NCBI RefSeq assembly: GCF_002585305.1
Contig: NZ_NUNF01000016.1
Coordinates: 110,446-174,445, forward strand
Source: Bacillus sp. AFS037270
GTDB lineage: Bacteria; Bacillota; Bacilli; Bacillales_B; DSM-18226
Direction: 5' to 3'
DNA length: 64,000 nt
Below the pieces are notes generated by a model. The model did not search any database, had not been told where the DNA came from, and saw only the letters and a program-made list of their open reading frames with translations. Made by a program: the position numbers and the translations under genes. Positions 36,994 to 46,417 of this stretch are shown in pieces (positions within the stretch are counted from its first letter, which is position 1; the number at the start of each line of letters is the position of its first letter).

Positions 36994-37662
36994 TCAATCG
37001 TATTTATTTTCATAATTTGCTTGGGCACGTTTCCAAATTCCTTTGCCTTCTAGCGTAAAAATGCCGTTTTCTTTTGTTTTGGAGGAATTGATCATGGCTT
37101 GAGCCAATATTTCTGTCAACAAAGGTTTTTGAGAGCGAAAAATTTCTATTTTATTAAAAAACTGTATGGCTTTCAATCCTGCAACTTCCATTGTTCTATC
37201 GCTATTTTTTCGTATCAATACAGGCGGGTTAAAGATAGACAACTTTGGAAACCCTAAATCCTTTACAGCTTCTTCTAACTGACCTTTCATCCTTGTATAA
37301 AAGAAGACAGAATTAGGCGAAGAAAAACCGGAAGATACTAATACATAATTATTCACATTGTTTTCTTTGGCAAATTTAGCAAATTGGTATTGATAGTCGT
37401 AGTCAACTTTCCATTGAGCCTCTTTACTTCCTGCCGCTTTAAGGGTGGTTCCCAAACACGAAAACAAAACATCGCCCTTAACTAAATGCTTCCATTGTTC
37501 TGGTTTATCAAAGTCAATAATATGTATCTTTAATTTTTCATGTTGGACATCCAGATCCCGCCTAACAAAAATATCTACCTGATGAAAAGAATTGTCTTTT
37601 AACAATAAATCCAGCAAGTCTTTTCCTGTGGCCCCCGATGCTCCTATTAATAATGCATGCAT
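36994..37662 (-). CDS. NAD(P)H-binding oxidoreductase, HTATIP2/NmrA-like
   Basis: Atypical short-chain dehydrogenase fold, 222 residues. The dinucleotide-binding GASGATGKDLLDLLL is at the N-terminus, and VLVSSGFSSPNSVFFYTRMK holds the usual Ser and YxxxK residues. RBS is AAGGAGAA on the minus strand. It converges with the rhamnosidase and lies 92 bp beyond the merR gene on the same strand, so they may form an operon. Substrate unknown. Confidence 0.83.
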   Translation of the reverse strand: MHALLIGASGATGKDLLDLLLKDNSFHQVDIFVRRDLDVQHEKLKIHIIDFDKPEQWKHLVKGDVLFSCLGTTLKAAGSKEAQWKVDYDYQYQFAKFAKENNVNNYVLVSSGFSSPNSVFFYTRMKGQLEEAVKDLGFPKLSIFNPPVLIRKNSDRTMEVAGLKAIQFFNKIEIFRSQKPLLTEILAQAMINSSKTKENGIFTLEGKGIWKRAQANYENKYD

Positions 37663-37754
37663 TTTATTCTCCTTATATTTTTTTTTACTATAGAAATAGA
37701 TGGTAGAGTCACCTGTATTTCATATCCACATTTATGATATACAGGTGACTTTCG

Positions 37755-38174
37755 TTAATTAGAAATGGAGATTCCTATTTTAGTATTTTTATGAATATCT
37801 TCCGTTCTTGCATTTAATGCAGTCTTGTAATAAAAGCATTTATGTTCAATGATTTCCATTGTTTTTTTTAGTTCTTCCATTTGTGCTTCAACATGAGCTT
37901 TTCGGTCTAAAAACATGTCATATCTTTGTTGCAGCGTGGAATCCCCTTCAGAACACCAATCAATGAAAGTTTTGATTTCCTTAATAGGCATTCCGGTAGC
38001 TTTCAGACATTCAATTACCTTTAAGGCGTCGATATCGGATTCTTTAAACACTCGTGTTCCGCTGGTTGTCCGTTCTACATAAGGAATTAGACCCTCTTTG
38101 TCGTAGTAACGCAAGGTATAAACTGTAAGATTCAATTCTTTTGCAACTTCACTTATAGAATATGTCTTCATCAT
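37755..38174 (-). CDS. MerR-family regulator, AdhR-like
   Basis: DNA-binding regulator of 139 residues: winged helix at about 4-70 (ISEVAKELNLTVYTLRYYDKEG), then a coiled-coil dimer helix. A cysteine in KVIECLKATGM (residue 55 or 56) matches the single conserved, aldehyde-sensing cysteine position known from AdhR. Two ATGs in a row at 38174 and 38171 follow AGGAG. A perfect TAGAGTTAACTCTA palindrome lies upstream of it, and a related site is in the adhA promoter. It probably activates adhA on carbonyl stress and controls itself. Confidence 0.87.
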   Translation of the reverse strand: MMKTYSISEVAKELNLTVYTLRYYDKEGLIPYVERTTSGTRVFKESDIDALKVIECLKATGMPIKEIKTFIDWCSEGDSTLQQRYDMFLDRKAHVEAQMEELKKTMEIIEHKCFYYKTALNARTEDIHKNTKIGISISN

Positions 38175-38199
38175 TTTTCTCCTATTCTAATGATAGACT

Positions 38200-38213
38200 T
38201 AGAGTTAACTCTA
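38200..38213. promoter_or_regulatory. AdhR-type operator in front of merR
   Basis: Perfect palindrome TAGAGTTAACTCTA, 26 bp upstream of the merR start. It matches the known AdhR-type operator core (AGAGTTAACTCT). Confidence 0.75.
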
Positions 38214-38399
38214 TGATTTTAGGAGATTTTATCACGGTATTTTCTATAAGTCAAAGTCAACTTACAGCGAAAGTATAAATTAGCCCTTTTTTACAGATGG
38301 ATACTTACTAAAGTAAGAATTGAGGTACCAATAGGCCTTATAGATGATTTGAGCACCTTTATGGTCAGGGGATCTTCAAAAAAAATCTATACTAATCTC

Positions 38400-38430
38400 T
38401 TGACCTAGAGCTAACTATAGGGATTAATAT
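38400..38430 (+). promoter_or_regulatory. MerR-type promoter of adhA with 19-bp spacer
   Basis: TTGACC (38400-38405), a 19-bp spacer containing the dyad CCTAGAGCTAACTATAGG, and TAATAT (38425-38430). The over-long 19-bp spacer with the operator between the boxes is the hallmark of MerR-activated promoters. A 124-nt leader runs to the adhA start with nothing obvious in it. Confidence 0.85.
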
Positions 38431-38553
38431 TGTTTTGCAAGAGAAAAAAAGAAAGGATAGAAGGTAATGAAGGGGAATTTTAACGTGATTTCTTCATTTA
38501 TATCCCGGTACAAGCCATTCTCTTGAAAACTATATATTATTGGAGGTTTTTTT

Positions 38554-39594
38554 ATGATAACTGCTAAAGCACGAGCTGTAGATGGTCCAGACAAACTGTT
38601 TCGAGCGGCTGAAATTAAAAGACGCGACCTTGATTCGAATGATGTTCTGATTGAAATTAAATATTCGGGCATATGCCATTCTGACATCCATACTGCTCAC
38701 GGCGAATGGGGTCCCGTGAACTATCCACTCGTACCTGGACATGAGATTGCGGGAATTGTCACTGATGTAGGCGCAGAGGTCACAAAATACAATGTCGGTG
38801 ACAGGGTAGGAGTCGGATGTATGGTTGACTCTTGTGGCGATTGCGAGAATTGCCGTAAAGGTGAAGAACAATACTGCCTCAATGGAAATGTACCAACCTA
38901 CGCTGGTGTTGACAAATACGGCGAGCCTACTCAAGGTGGCTATTCAACCCACATTGTCGTAACGGAGGACTTCGTAGTTAGAATTCCTGAAACAATAGAG
39001 CTTGATGCCGCAGCACCATTACTTTGTGCAGGTATTACGACATATTCTCCATTAAACCATTGGGGAGCTGGTCCAGGTAAGAAGGTAGCGGTTGTTGGTT
39101 TGGGCGGTCTTGGTCATATGGCTGTTCAAATTGCACATGCCATGGGTGCCGAGGTTACCGTTCTATCACAATCATTGAAGAAAAAGGACGATGGCTTGCA
39201 ATTAGGAGCAGACAACTACTATGCAACAAGCGATCCAGAGACGTTTAAGAAACTGGCGGGTACGTTCGACCTTATCATTAATACGGTAAGCGCTAAGATT
39301 GATATTAGTGCCTACCTTTCGTTGCTGGCACTGGATGGTGCATTGGTCAACGTCGGTGCGCCAGCAGAGCCGTTGTCACTAAATGTGTTCTCTCTCATCG
39401 GTCATCGCCGTTCATTTGCGGGTTCAATGATTGGAGGCATCCGTGAGACTCAGGAAATGTTAAATTTCTGTGCAGAACATAACATAGTTCCTAAGATTGA
39501 AGTCATTTCAGCCGACCAAATTGACGAAGCCTACGAACGCGTATTAGCTTCAGATGTAAAGTATCGATTCGTGATTGACATTGACACAATGTAA
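38554..39594 (+). CDS. adhA: Zinc-dependent alcohol dehydrogenase, cinnamyl/YahK type
   Basis: NADP-type aldehyde reductase of 346 residues. Catalytic zinc ligands Cys41, His63 and Glu64 (SGICHSDIH and PGHE) and the structural zinc set [15 protein letters not shown] are present. The nucleotide site is [13 protein letters not shown]. Start ATG 38554 follows TTGGAGG. The neighbouring MerR regulator and its operator in the promoter match the adhR-adhA system that detoxifies aldehydes such as methylglyoxal or formaldehyde. Confidence 0.92.
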   Translation: MITAKARAVDGPDKLFRAAEIKRRDLDSNDVLIEIKYSGICHSDIHTAHGEWGPVNYPLVPGHEIAGIVTDVGAEVTKYNVGDRVGVGCMVDSCGDCENCRKGEEQYCLNGNVPTYAGVDKYGEPTQGGYSTHIVVTEDFVVRIPETIELDAAAPLLCAGITTYSPLNHWGAGPGKKVAVVGLGGLGHMAVQIAHAMGAEVTVLSQSLKKKDDGLQLGADNYYATSDPETFKKLAGTFDLIINTVSAKIDISAYLSLLALDGALVNVGAPAEPLSLNVFSLIGHRRSFAGSMIGGIRETQEMLNFCAEHNIVPKIEVISADQIDEAYERVLASDVKYRFVIDIDTM

Positions 39595-39620
39595 GTTGAA
39601 AAATTCTAATGGTAATTTCA

Positions 39621-39659
39621 AGGATGTCCAATAGGCCTAGCTTTTTGGACATCCTTTTA
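39621..39659 (+). terminator. Terminator after adhA
   Basis: Stem AGGATGTCCAA / TTGGACATCCT (39621-39631 and 39645-39655), followed by TTTTAT. Confidence 0.85.
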
Positions 39660-39749
39660 TATTGAGCTTCAAAGTGGTAAGTCCAAGGTGATATCAGACA
39701 AAAGCTATTCATTTGAAAATCGGAATAACTGACCCAACCGAATCTATCG

Positions 39750-40652
39750 TCAATTGGTAGAATTTGAAAAATTCGCCTGGATTTCTTTTAAAAACATCTC
39801 TGCAGCAGCGGAAAAAACCTGATGCTTTTTCCAAACAATATTTAAGCCAGATTCAAGTCTTGGCTCTAGCGGTCTAAAACAAAGGTTACTATCACTAGAC
39901 GTATTCACTATTTTATCAAGAGTTATTGCATAACCAATGCCCTCATCAACCATAATGGCAGCATTATAGGCAAGATTGTAGGTAGTCACGACGTTTAATT
40001 TATCAAAATCTTCACAAAACCAATCCGCAAATTCATTTTTAGAAAATGTTTGTTTCATAGCCTGCCTTGAACAGATCAGCGGAACATTTAATAAATCCAC
40101 TGCTTGAATAGAATCTTTGTAGGCAAGGGGACTGTCTTTCCTCATCACAACGCCCCAAACATCTTTACCAGGGATATTAAAATAATTGTATTTTGATAAA
40201 TCTGCTGGTTGAATTAAAATGCCAAAGTCAAGCAATCCTTTGTCAAGCCTCTCGGTCACATCGTCTTCATTTCCGCTATAGAGGTGATAGCGGATATTGG
40301 GATAACGTAACTGTAAATCTTTTACCACCCGTGCAATCTGTCTCATAGCGTCTGTTTCCCCGCCACCAATGAAGACATCACCACTTATTGTTTCTTCCAT
40401 TGAACTAAACTCTGTCTCTAATTTATCGACCATATCTATAATTTCTTCTGCTCTCTTTCGCAGAAGCATTCCTTCATCTGTAAGAATAATACTGTGACTA
40501 CTCCGAATAAATAGTTTTTTTCCTAACTCTTGTTCAAGGTCTTTTAATTGTCTTGACAAGGTTGGCTGGGTAACATGCAAAAAATCTGCAGCAGCCGTCA
40601 TGCTTCCTTCTCTTGCAACAGTAAGAAAATACCGCAAAACTCTTAGTTCCAA
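39750..40652 (-). CDS. LysR-family transcriptional regulator
   Basis: Three hundred residues from TTG (complement of 40650-40652). That start has GGAGGG 8 nt upstream and gives the standard LysR N-terminus MELRVLRYFLTVAREGS. The helix-turn-helix is SMTAAADFLHVTQPTLSRQL (about 17-36), followed by a substrate-binding domain of about 210 residues. The longer frame from 40733 is rejected. It is divergent from the SDR genes at 40.8-41.8 kb, which are its likely targets. Confidence 0.9.
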   Translation of the reverse strand: MELRVLRYFLTVAREGSMTAAADFLHVTQPTLSRQLKDLEQELGKKLFIRSSHSIILTDEGMLLRKRAEEIIDMVDKLETEFSSMEETISGDVFIGGGETDAMRQIARVVKDLQLRYPNIRYHLYSGNEDDVTERLDKGLLDFGILIQPADLSKYNYFNIPGKDVWGVVMRKDSPLAYKDSIQAVDLLNVPLICSRQAMKQTFSKNEFADWFCEDFDKLNVVTTYNLAYNAAIMVDEGIGYAITLDKIVNTSSDSNLCFRPLEPRLESGLNIVWKKHQVFSAAAEMFLKEIQANFSNSTN

Positions 40653-40799
40653 AAAAAACCCTCCTTTATGATGTTTTAGTATATACGTTTTTGAAATGCT
40701 CATCAAGCATATCATGATATGAGATATAAGCATTGGCTATATCAAAAGACCGTAGCTAAAATAAATAGTAATAACACATTAGAAGGGATGGTTTTTAGT

Positions 40800-40879
40800 G
40801 TGCCAACTATTAAAGATAAAGTGGCTGTAATTATGGGGGCATCAAAATCATCATCCGCCCGACACAACAAATGGATTAA
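40800..40879 (+). pseudogene. SDR gene scar: N- and C-termini joined by internal deletion
   Basis: The first codons read VPTIKDKVAVIMGASK, a typical SDR N-terminus ending in the start of the TGASxGIG loop. Two bases out of frame, the sequence then reads KIIIRPTQQMD and stop, a typical SDR C-terminus. About 220 codons are missing between them. A ribosome site (AGAAGGG) still precedes the start. It reads as a real gene collapsed by an internal deletion, possibly at a short repeat around ATCAAAATCATCATC. Confidence 0.7.
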
Positions 40880-40929
40880 TTGATCTTGAGTAAAAGGATA
40901 TTATTAAAAAAATCTAGGAGGAAATCAAT

Positions 40930-41775
40930 ATGACTATCAATAAGAAAGTTTGGTTTATTACAGGTGCTGGACGTGGAATGGGCATTGACTTCGTAAAAGC
41001 TGCTCTTGCCGCAGGTTTTCAGGTTGTCGCAACTGGACGTAATACAGAAAAGCTAGCCAAAGTTCTTGGCGATGAAGAAAATCTGTTAATTGTGAAGTTA
41101 GATGTCACTGACCCAACAGATGCTGAGGCTGCAGTCAAGTCGGCTGTTGACCGATTTGGAGGTATTGATGTGTTGGTCAACAACGCAGGCAACTTCTATG
41201 GCGGATTCTTCGAGGAGCTGACCCCACAGCAGATTAAACGACAAATTAATACCAATCTCTATGGTCCAATGAACGTTACCCGCGCCGTGTTGCCATTGAT
41301 GCGTAAGAATCGTTCCGGACACATTATTTCAATCTCTTCTCTTGCGGGTTTAGCTGGATTTGAATACAATGCTGCTTACTGTGCTTCGAAGTTCGGTCTT
41401 GAAGGTTTTATGGAGTCGTTACATCAGGATGTAGCTCCATACGGAATCAAAACCACCATTGTTGAACCGGGTTTCTTCCGTACTAAATTTTTAGAGCCAG
41501 AATCAACAAACCTTGCTGAGCCATCTATCGATGACTATGCCGAGCGTAATGCACAATACCAGGTTTTCTGGAAGGAGAAAAATGGAAAACAGGAAGGAGA
41601 CCCTGTCAAACTTGCTAAGGCTTTAATCACCATCGTAAATCAGGAGGAACCACCATCTCGTTGGATCGCAGGTGCAGATGCCCTTGCTGGTGCTGAGCAG
41701 AAAGTTGCAGAGCTTCGAAACCAGATCAATGCCTATCGGGACCTTTCGATTTCCCTTTCTTACGAGGATGCATAA
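40930..41775 (+). CDS. Short-chain dehydrogenase/reductase
   Basis: Classical SDR of 281 residues. Cofactor loop TGAGRGMG (12-19), NNAG motif at about 87-90, catalytic serine in ISISSLAG and YCASK for Tyr/Lys. Start ATG 40930 follows CTAGGAGGAAATCAAT. It is divergent from the LysR gene and flanked on both sides by remnants of other SDRs. Substrate unknown; probably a carbonyl reductase. Confidence 0.92.
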   Translation: MTINKKVWFITGAGRGMGIDFVKAALAAGFQVVATGRNTEKLAKVLGDEENLLIVKLDVTDPTDAEAAVKSAVDRFGGIDVLVNNAGNFYGGFFEELTPQQIKRQINTNLYGPMNVTRAVLPLMRKNRSGHIISISSLAGLAGFEYNAAYCASKFGLEGFMESLHQDVAPYGIKTTIVEPGFFRTKFLEPESTNLAEPSIDDYAERNAQYQVFWKEKNGKQEGDPVKLAKALITIVNQEEPPSRWIAGADALAGAEQKVAELRNQINAYRDLSISLSYEDA

Positions 41776-41841
41776 GCTTGCAGACGAAAGTCTACTGAGT
41801 TCGTTGTGAAGTATCTATAAGAATCAAAAAAGTCAGTGTAG

Positions 41842-41895
41842 GCTTACATTGCGGTAAGTGAAATCATTATTCGTCCAACAAAACAAGTTAACTAA
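41842..41895 (+). pseudogene. Second SDR remnant, C-terminus only
   Basis: Seventeen codons reading AYIAVSEIIIRPTKQVN then stop, which is the standard SDR C-terminal strand and RPTKQ tail. A stop codon (TAG) precedes it in frame. Together with 40800-40879 this shows that at least two further SDR genes have been lost around the intact one. Confidence 0.6.
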
Positions 41896-41919
41896 TGGAT
41901 GAGCTATTAATGAATGATT

Positions 41920-41956
41920 AAAAATTGCCTCATAACTTGTTTGAGGCAATTTTTAT
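41920..41956 (+). terminator. Terminator after the SDR cluster
   Basis: Stem AAAAATTGCCTCA / TGAGGCAATTTTT (41920-41932 and 41942-41954), followed by AT-rich DNA. Confidence 0.85.
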
Positions 41957-42044
41957 TACTAATGGCAGTTTCGTGATAATCCCCATTCATTAATATTAGT
42001 TTTCCAGCAATTATCGGTATAAATCAGGAGGTAATCTCGGCTCG

Positions 42045-42146
42045 ATGTTAAGACATTCGAAGGATGATATCATTCATTACCATAGTGCTGAAATTATTTA
42101 TGCCTGGGAATGTAACGAGTTTAAAAGTATTTACCAACCATCTTAA
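42045..42146 (+). CDS. Possible 33-residue ORF with strong ribosome site
   Basis: ATG 42045 lies 12 nt after AGGAGGT (42026-42032) and encodes 33 residues including HYHSAEIIYAWECNEFKSIY. No family recognised and no membrane segment. It could be the tail of a lost gene as easily as a real small protein. The rest of 41.96-42.23 kb shows nothing more. Confidence 0.25.
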   Translation: MLRHSKDDIIHYHSAEIIYAWECNEFKSIYQPS

Positions 42147-42228
42147 GACTTGGATTAGTAGTCAGATAGAGTTACAGTCGCTATAAATTTACAAGACAAT
42201 AAAACGAAACATGGAGGAGGTAAATAAT

Positions 42229-42963
42229 TTGAAAAGACGATTCATTAATTCATTTGCATTGCTTTTAACCCTCATCCTTACTGCTTGCAACGACAATGAT
42301 ACTGAAATAAAGGTCATTTCACAAGATGAAGAAAATTCCTCTGTGGCTAAGTCTGGGGAATACGCAGAGATTGGCTCTGGGGCTAATCTTGTTAAATTCC
42401 CTAAAGACCTTGAAAAGGGGATCGTGTTTGCCACTTACGATCGAGGAGATATTCATGAAGACATCTATATAAATAGGAAGGAAGCAATTGAAGCAGCGCA
42501 GAACGGAAAGGAGCTTCCGAGCGGCACCATTATTACTCTTGTAGGATATAAGGATGGAGAGATTGAACACTATTTAGTGATGGAAAAGCGTACCGGCTGG
42601 GGTTCCCAATATTCGCCGGAAGAACGAAATGGGGAATGGGAATACCAGCATTTTACTCCTGATAGGGAAGTGGCTGAAGATAATATTGGACGTTGCTTTA
42701 CTTGCCACGCAAATCAGGAAAGGGATGAATATATAAATTCATTAGATCAAATGAAAGAGTTTGATTTAGGAAAAGTTTCGAAGAACAGCAGCTCAGAATC
42801 CCTAATCGCATCAATCCCTGCAGATCACTGGAAGGTAACTGCTCATATGAAGATTTCTAAGGATGTAAATAAAGAAGAAAGTAAATTAATAGATGAAGAG
42901 GAAAAAGCGAAAAGGATTCAGGATGTTTTGTTGAAGATGTATTTACAGCAATATGAAAGCTAA
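42229..42963 (+). CDS. Cytochrome P460-domain lipoprotein
   Basis: A 244-residue exported lipoprotein from TTG 42229, 8 nt after GGAGGAGG. Lipobox LTAC with Cys20. The domain matches cytochrome P460: NLVKFPKDLEKGIVFATYDRGD region, GWGSQYSPEERNGEWEYQ, and the heme c motif CFTCH at about residue 162. P460 proteins carry a heme cross-linked to a lysine and oxidise hydroxylamine or handle NO; in Bacillus the role is unclear. The next gene encodes a six-helix protein with membrane histidines, a possible electron partner. Confidence 0.82.
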   Translation: MKRRFINSFALLLTLILTACNDNDTEIKVISQDEENSSVAKSGEYAEIGSGANLVKFPKDLEKGIVFATYDRGDIHEDIYINRKEAIEAAQNGKELPSGTIITLVGYKDGEIEHYLVMEKRTGWGSQYSPEERNGEWEYQHFTPDREVAEDNIGRCFTCHANQERDEYINSLDQMKEFDLGKVSKNSSSESLIASIPADHWKVTAHMKISKDVNKEESKLIDEEEKAKRIQDVLLKMYLQQYES

Positions 42964-43050
42964 TGGTTATGTTGCCATTAAAAGATATTTGAATGCCTAC
43001 AATGTAAACACAAGCTAGTGATAAATAGTCTAGGGAAAGAGGTGAATGCT

Positions 43051-43740
43051 ATGAATCGCAAGATGTTATTCAAGCTAGTAAATGACGTTGTTATGACAGT
43101 TCTCATGTTGATAGCAATGGCTTACTATATTACCGGAAATAAAATACATGAACTCGTTGGAGTTGTCGTACTTCTATTATTTATCGTCCATAATTTATTG
43201 AATGGACGTTGGTATAAAGTGATCTTAAAGGGGAGCCATCATTTACGGCGCAAACTACAAATAGTGATGAATCTACTTTTTCTTGTAACGATGGCAGTGA
43301 TGATGATAAGTGCTGTGCTAATTTCAAGTGATTTATTTCCCCATATTCCTATAAATAACGACATGATGCTTCGGCAATTACATGTCCAGACTGCTTATTG
43401 GGGATTTATCATCATGGCAGTACATGTAGGATTTTCCTGGATTATGATTATCAATTCAGTGCGGAGGATGACGGGAATAACCGGAACTAGCCGTATTCGC
43501 ACCATGGGGCTGCGTATTTTGGCGGTGTTAATTGTCGCCTATGGGGTGCATGCTTCCTTTAAGAGAGAAATGGGTTCAAAGCTATTCATTTATAATCCAT
43601 TTGGTAATTGGTTCAATGAGAATTCTACTGTAGTTTTTTTAGTTGACCACCTATCGATTATGGGAATCTATATTTGTGGGACACATTATGCTTTGAAATT
43701 TATCCAAAAGCAGGAAACAAGGGCAGAACAGACAATCTAA
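43051..43740 (+). CDS. Six-TM DUF4405-type membrane protein, possible heme b carrier
   Basis: A 229-residue protein from ATG 43051 behind AAAGAGGTG. Six hydrophobic helices; histidines sit in several of them (IHELVG, IVHNLLNG, LHVQTAYWG, MAVHVGFSW, VAYGVHASF). This pattern suits a b-type cytochrome of the DUF4405 group. It is 87 bp after the P460 gene in the same direction. I infer a small respiratory or detoxification pair. Confidence 0.72.
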   Translation: MNRKMLFKLVNDVVMTVLMLIAMAYYITGNKIHELVGVVVLLLFIVHNLLNGRWYKVILKGSHHLRRKLQIVMNLLFLVTMAVMMISAVLISSDLFPHIPINNDMMLRQLHVQTAYWGFIIMAVHVGFSWIMIINSVRRMTGITGTSRIRTMGLRILAVLIVAYGVHASFKREMGSKLFIYNPFGNWFNENSTVVFLVDHLSIMGIYICGTHYALKFIQKQETRAEQTI

Positions 43741-43887
43741 TCTTTGCTTATTTTTCTTGTGGGGAAATTTAGCCATTTTTTATATAGGTTATGGGGATTC
43801 TGGAAAAGAAAATTATAAAAATATTTATGGGTATCTCACCGTTCACATTGAAAAAGTCAATTAAAGGAAGAGTTTGGAGGAACTTCT

Positions 43888-45057
43888 TTGCAAAAACATA
43901 ATAATTTACTCATTTTTATATTAACCATTGGAGTCTTTGGCATCTTAAATACCGAAATGGGGGTAATAGGGATATTGCCTTCCATTGCGGATCACTTTCA
44001 AGTCAGTATAGCAAAAGCAGGATGGCTGGTGAGTTTTTTTGCCCTTGTGGTTGCAGTATCTGGTCCAACGATGCCTTTATTGTTTTCAGGGATCAATCGG
44101 AAGAAGGTCATGTTACTTGTATTAGGTGTTTTTGTATTGGGGAACATCGTATCTATTTTTACAACTAACTTTACCATTCTATTAATGGCACGGATCATTT
44201 CAGCTTTTTTTCATCCCATTTATTGTTCGTTGGCATTTACAGTGGCAGCTGCATCAGTAAGTAAAGAAGAAGCTCCAAAAGCTGTTTCCAAAGTATTTAT
44301 AGGAGTATCTGCCGGTATGGTAGTCGGTGTACCAATCGCAAGTTTTATTGCTAGTGCAACTTCTTTACAAATGGCGATGGTGTTCTTTGCTATTGTAAAT
44401 ATGTTAGCATTCGTTGCTACCTTACTATTTGTACCCTCTATGCCTGTTAAGGAAAGACTTTCTTACGGAGCACAAGTATCGGTATTAAAAAAATCTATTA
44501 CTTGGCTTTCGATTGTGTCTGTCATTTTATTAAACTCGGCCGTATTTGGAGTTTATAGTTATCTTGCAGATTATCTGAAAACTGTTACGAATATGTCTTC
44601 CAATACCATTAGTCTAATATTATTCGTATTCGGTGGAGCCAATATTATTGGAACCATTCTCGCAGGGAAGTTACTTACTAAAAATGCAATCAAATCTGTA
44701 GTGACATTTCCTTTTGCATTGGGAGTTGTTTACATTCTATTATTTTTTTTTGGACAATTTACCGTACCAATGGCGATCATTACGTTAATTTGGGGGATTT
44801 TAGCTGGAATAGGGGGCAATATTAACCAATATTGGATTACGTCTTCAGCTCCCGAAGCTCCTGATTTCGCAAATGGCTTATTTTTAACATCCGCTAATTT
44901 AGGAACAACATTTGGCGCTGCTGTAGGCGGGTTAATTATATCGGATATGGGCACACAATACGTCGTATTGGTGGGATTCCTATCATTGATATTAAGTTTG
45001 GTAACTATTTTACTAAGAAACAACATGTATACCCCTGCACAACAACTTTCGAAATAA
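43888..45057 (+). CDS. MFS transporter, DHA1-type efflux
   Basis: Drug:H+ antiporter-1 type permease with 12 helices in 389 residues. TTG 43888 is preceded by TTGGAGGAAC. N-terminal GVFGILNTEMGVIGILPSIA and the motif-A region SGINRKKVM are typical of the AraJ/YdhP group. It lies before an SDR with the same orientation. Substrate unknown. Confidence 0.87.
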   Translation: MQKHNNLLIFILTIGVFGILNTEMGVIGILPSIADHFQVSIAKAGWLVSFFALVVAVSGPTMPLLFSGINRKKVMLLVLGVFVLGNIVSIFTTNFTILLMARIISAFFHPIYCSLAFTVAAASVSKEEAPKAVSKVFIGVSAGMVVGVPIASFIASATSLQMAMVFFAIVNMLAFVATLLFVPSMPVKERLSYGAQVSVLKKSITWLSIVSVILLNSAVFGVYSYLADYLKTVTNMSSNTISLILFVFGGANIIGTILAGKLLTKNAIKSVVTFPFALGVVYILLFFFGQFTVPMAIITLIWGILAGIGGNINQYWITSSAPEAPDFANGLFLTSANLGTTFGAAVGGLIISDMGTQYVVLVGFLSLILSLVTILLRNNMYTPAQQLSK

Positions 45058-45120
45058 AGATTATCCTATTAGGATTTTTAGCTACCACTCAATCTGAGAA
45101 GGAGAAATGGAGGATTTAAA

Positions 45121-45828
45121 ATGTCAAAGGATATAAAAGTTGCACTTGTCACCGGCGGAAATCGAGGAATTGGATATGAGCTGTTTAAACAATTGGCTTT
45201 GAAAGGTTTTAAGGTCATTTTGGCAAGTCGGGATCCAGGGATGGGGCATGAAGCTGCTCAAAAACTTCAGGAATCAAATCTGGACGTTTCGTTTGTGTTG
45301 ATAGATGTAGATAATCAAGAAAGCATCCGTCAAGCTGCCATTACAGTAAATGAGCGGTATGGAAGGTTAGACGTATTGATTAATAATGCTGGTGTGTATC
45401 TGGAGGAGAATAAAAAGTTAGTGGCAATGGACCCCTCCATTCTGGAGAAAACAATGGCAACCAATTTCTTTGGAGTTTACCATATGATTCGTTCCTTTAT
45501 TCCCCTCATGGAAAAACAAGGCTATGGGAGAATCATTAATGTTTCCTCAGAATATGGAGCGATGAGCGAGATGTCTTATCCAGGAGTAGGCGCTTATAAG
45601 TTGTCCAAATTTGCCCTAAATGGATTGACACGATTGGTAGCAGCAGAAATGAATGGTGATATCAAAATAAATGCAGTCGATCCGGGATGGGTAAGCTCCG
45701 ATATGGGTGGACCATATGCTCCAAGAACTCCTAAGCAAGCAGCTGAGTCGATCCTGTGGTTAGCGACGATTGGACCTGAGGGACCAAACGGGGGATTCTT
45801 CAGAGATGGAAAACGTATCGATTGGTAA
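45121..45828 (+). CDS. Short-chain dehydrogenase/reductase
   Basis: Classical SDR, 235 residues: TGGNRGIG (about 10-17), NNAGVY, NVSSEYGAMS and the YxxxK motif in GAYKLSKFAL. Start ATG 45121 follows GGAGGATTTAAA. It resembles carbonyl reductases of the plant/bacterial salutaridine-reductase-like group. It probably forms an operon with the MFS gene 60 bp upstream. Confidence 0.9.
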   Translation: MSKDIKVALVTGGNRGIGYELFKQLALKGFKVILASRDPGMGHEAAQKLQESNLDVSFVLIDVDNQESIRQAAITVNERYGRLDVLINNAGVYLEENKKLVAMDPSILEKTMATNFFGVYHMIRSFIPLMEKQGYGRIINVSSEYGAMSEMSYPGVGAYKLSKFALNGLTRLVAAEMNGDIKINAVDPGWVSSDMGGPYAPRTPKQAAESILWLATIGPEGPNGGFFRDGKRIDW

Positions 45829-45883
45829 CATAGATGATCCGTGTAGATCGGTATAAAACTTAGCTATACGAGGAGCAGTTAAA

Positions 45884-46417
45884 ATGAATAAAATCCTTCC
45901 AGTATTTTTTACTCTTGCTGTTATTTTGACTTTGGCTGGATGCAGTAATACCTCAGCAAAACATAGAGATATATCGTCTGAAAAATCTGATGTTTCTAAA
46001 AACATTTTAACCGACGATCACAATAAAAGCCAAACAGATCGTGTGAAGGAGACGAAAATAATGAAAAACTTAAATATCAGAGTCGGAGATAAGACATTCA
46101 CCGCAACTCTTGAGGATAACGATACTGCTAAAGCGCTTGTTGAACAGCTGCCGCTAACAGTAGATATGTCTGAACTCAATGGCAATGAAAAATATTATTA
46201 TTTGTCAGGTAATCTGCGTGCAGATAAGTCAACCTCCCCAGGCAGGATCAATGAAGGAGATTTAATGCTCTATGGTGACAACTGTCTTGTTATTTTCTAC
46301 AAGACATTCAATACTTCCTACAAGTATGTAAAGCTCGGACACATAGACAACACGACTGGTCTTTTTGAAGCTTTAGGTTCAGGTAGCGTGAAGGTTATAT
46401 TTTCCTTCAGTGAATAA
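45884..46417 (+). CDS. Cyclophilin-like-fold lipoprotein
   Basis: A 177-residue protein: signal peptide with lipobox LAGC (Cys20), a polar linker of about 35 residues, then a cyclophilin-like domain (Cyclophil_like, TM1367-type) starting at about residue 60 with NIRVGDKTFTATLEDNDTAK and containing EKYYYLSGNLRAD and GDLMLYGDNCLVIFY. A cytoplasmic relative lies at 53435-53791. This fold does not imply isomerase activity. Start ATG 45884 follows GAGGAGC. Confidence 0.83.
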   Translation: MNKILPVFFTLAVILTLAGCSNTSAKHRDISSEKSDVSKNILTDDHNKSQTDRVKETKIMKNLNIRVGDKTFTATLEDNDTAKALVEQLPLTVDMSELNGNEKYYYLSGNLRADKSTSPGRINEGDLMLYGDNCLVIFYKTFNTSYKYVKLGHIDNTTGLFEALGSGSVKVIFSFSE

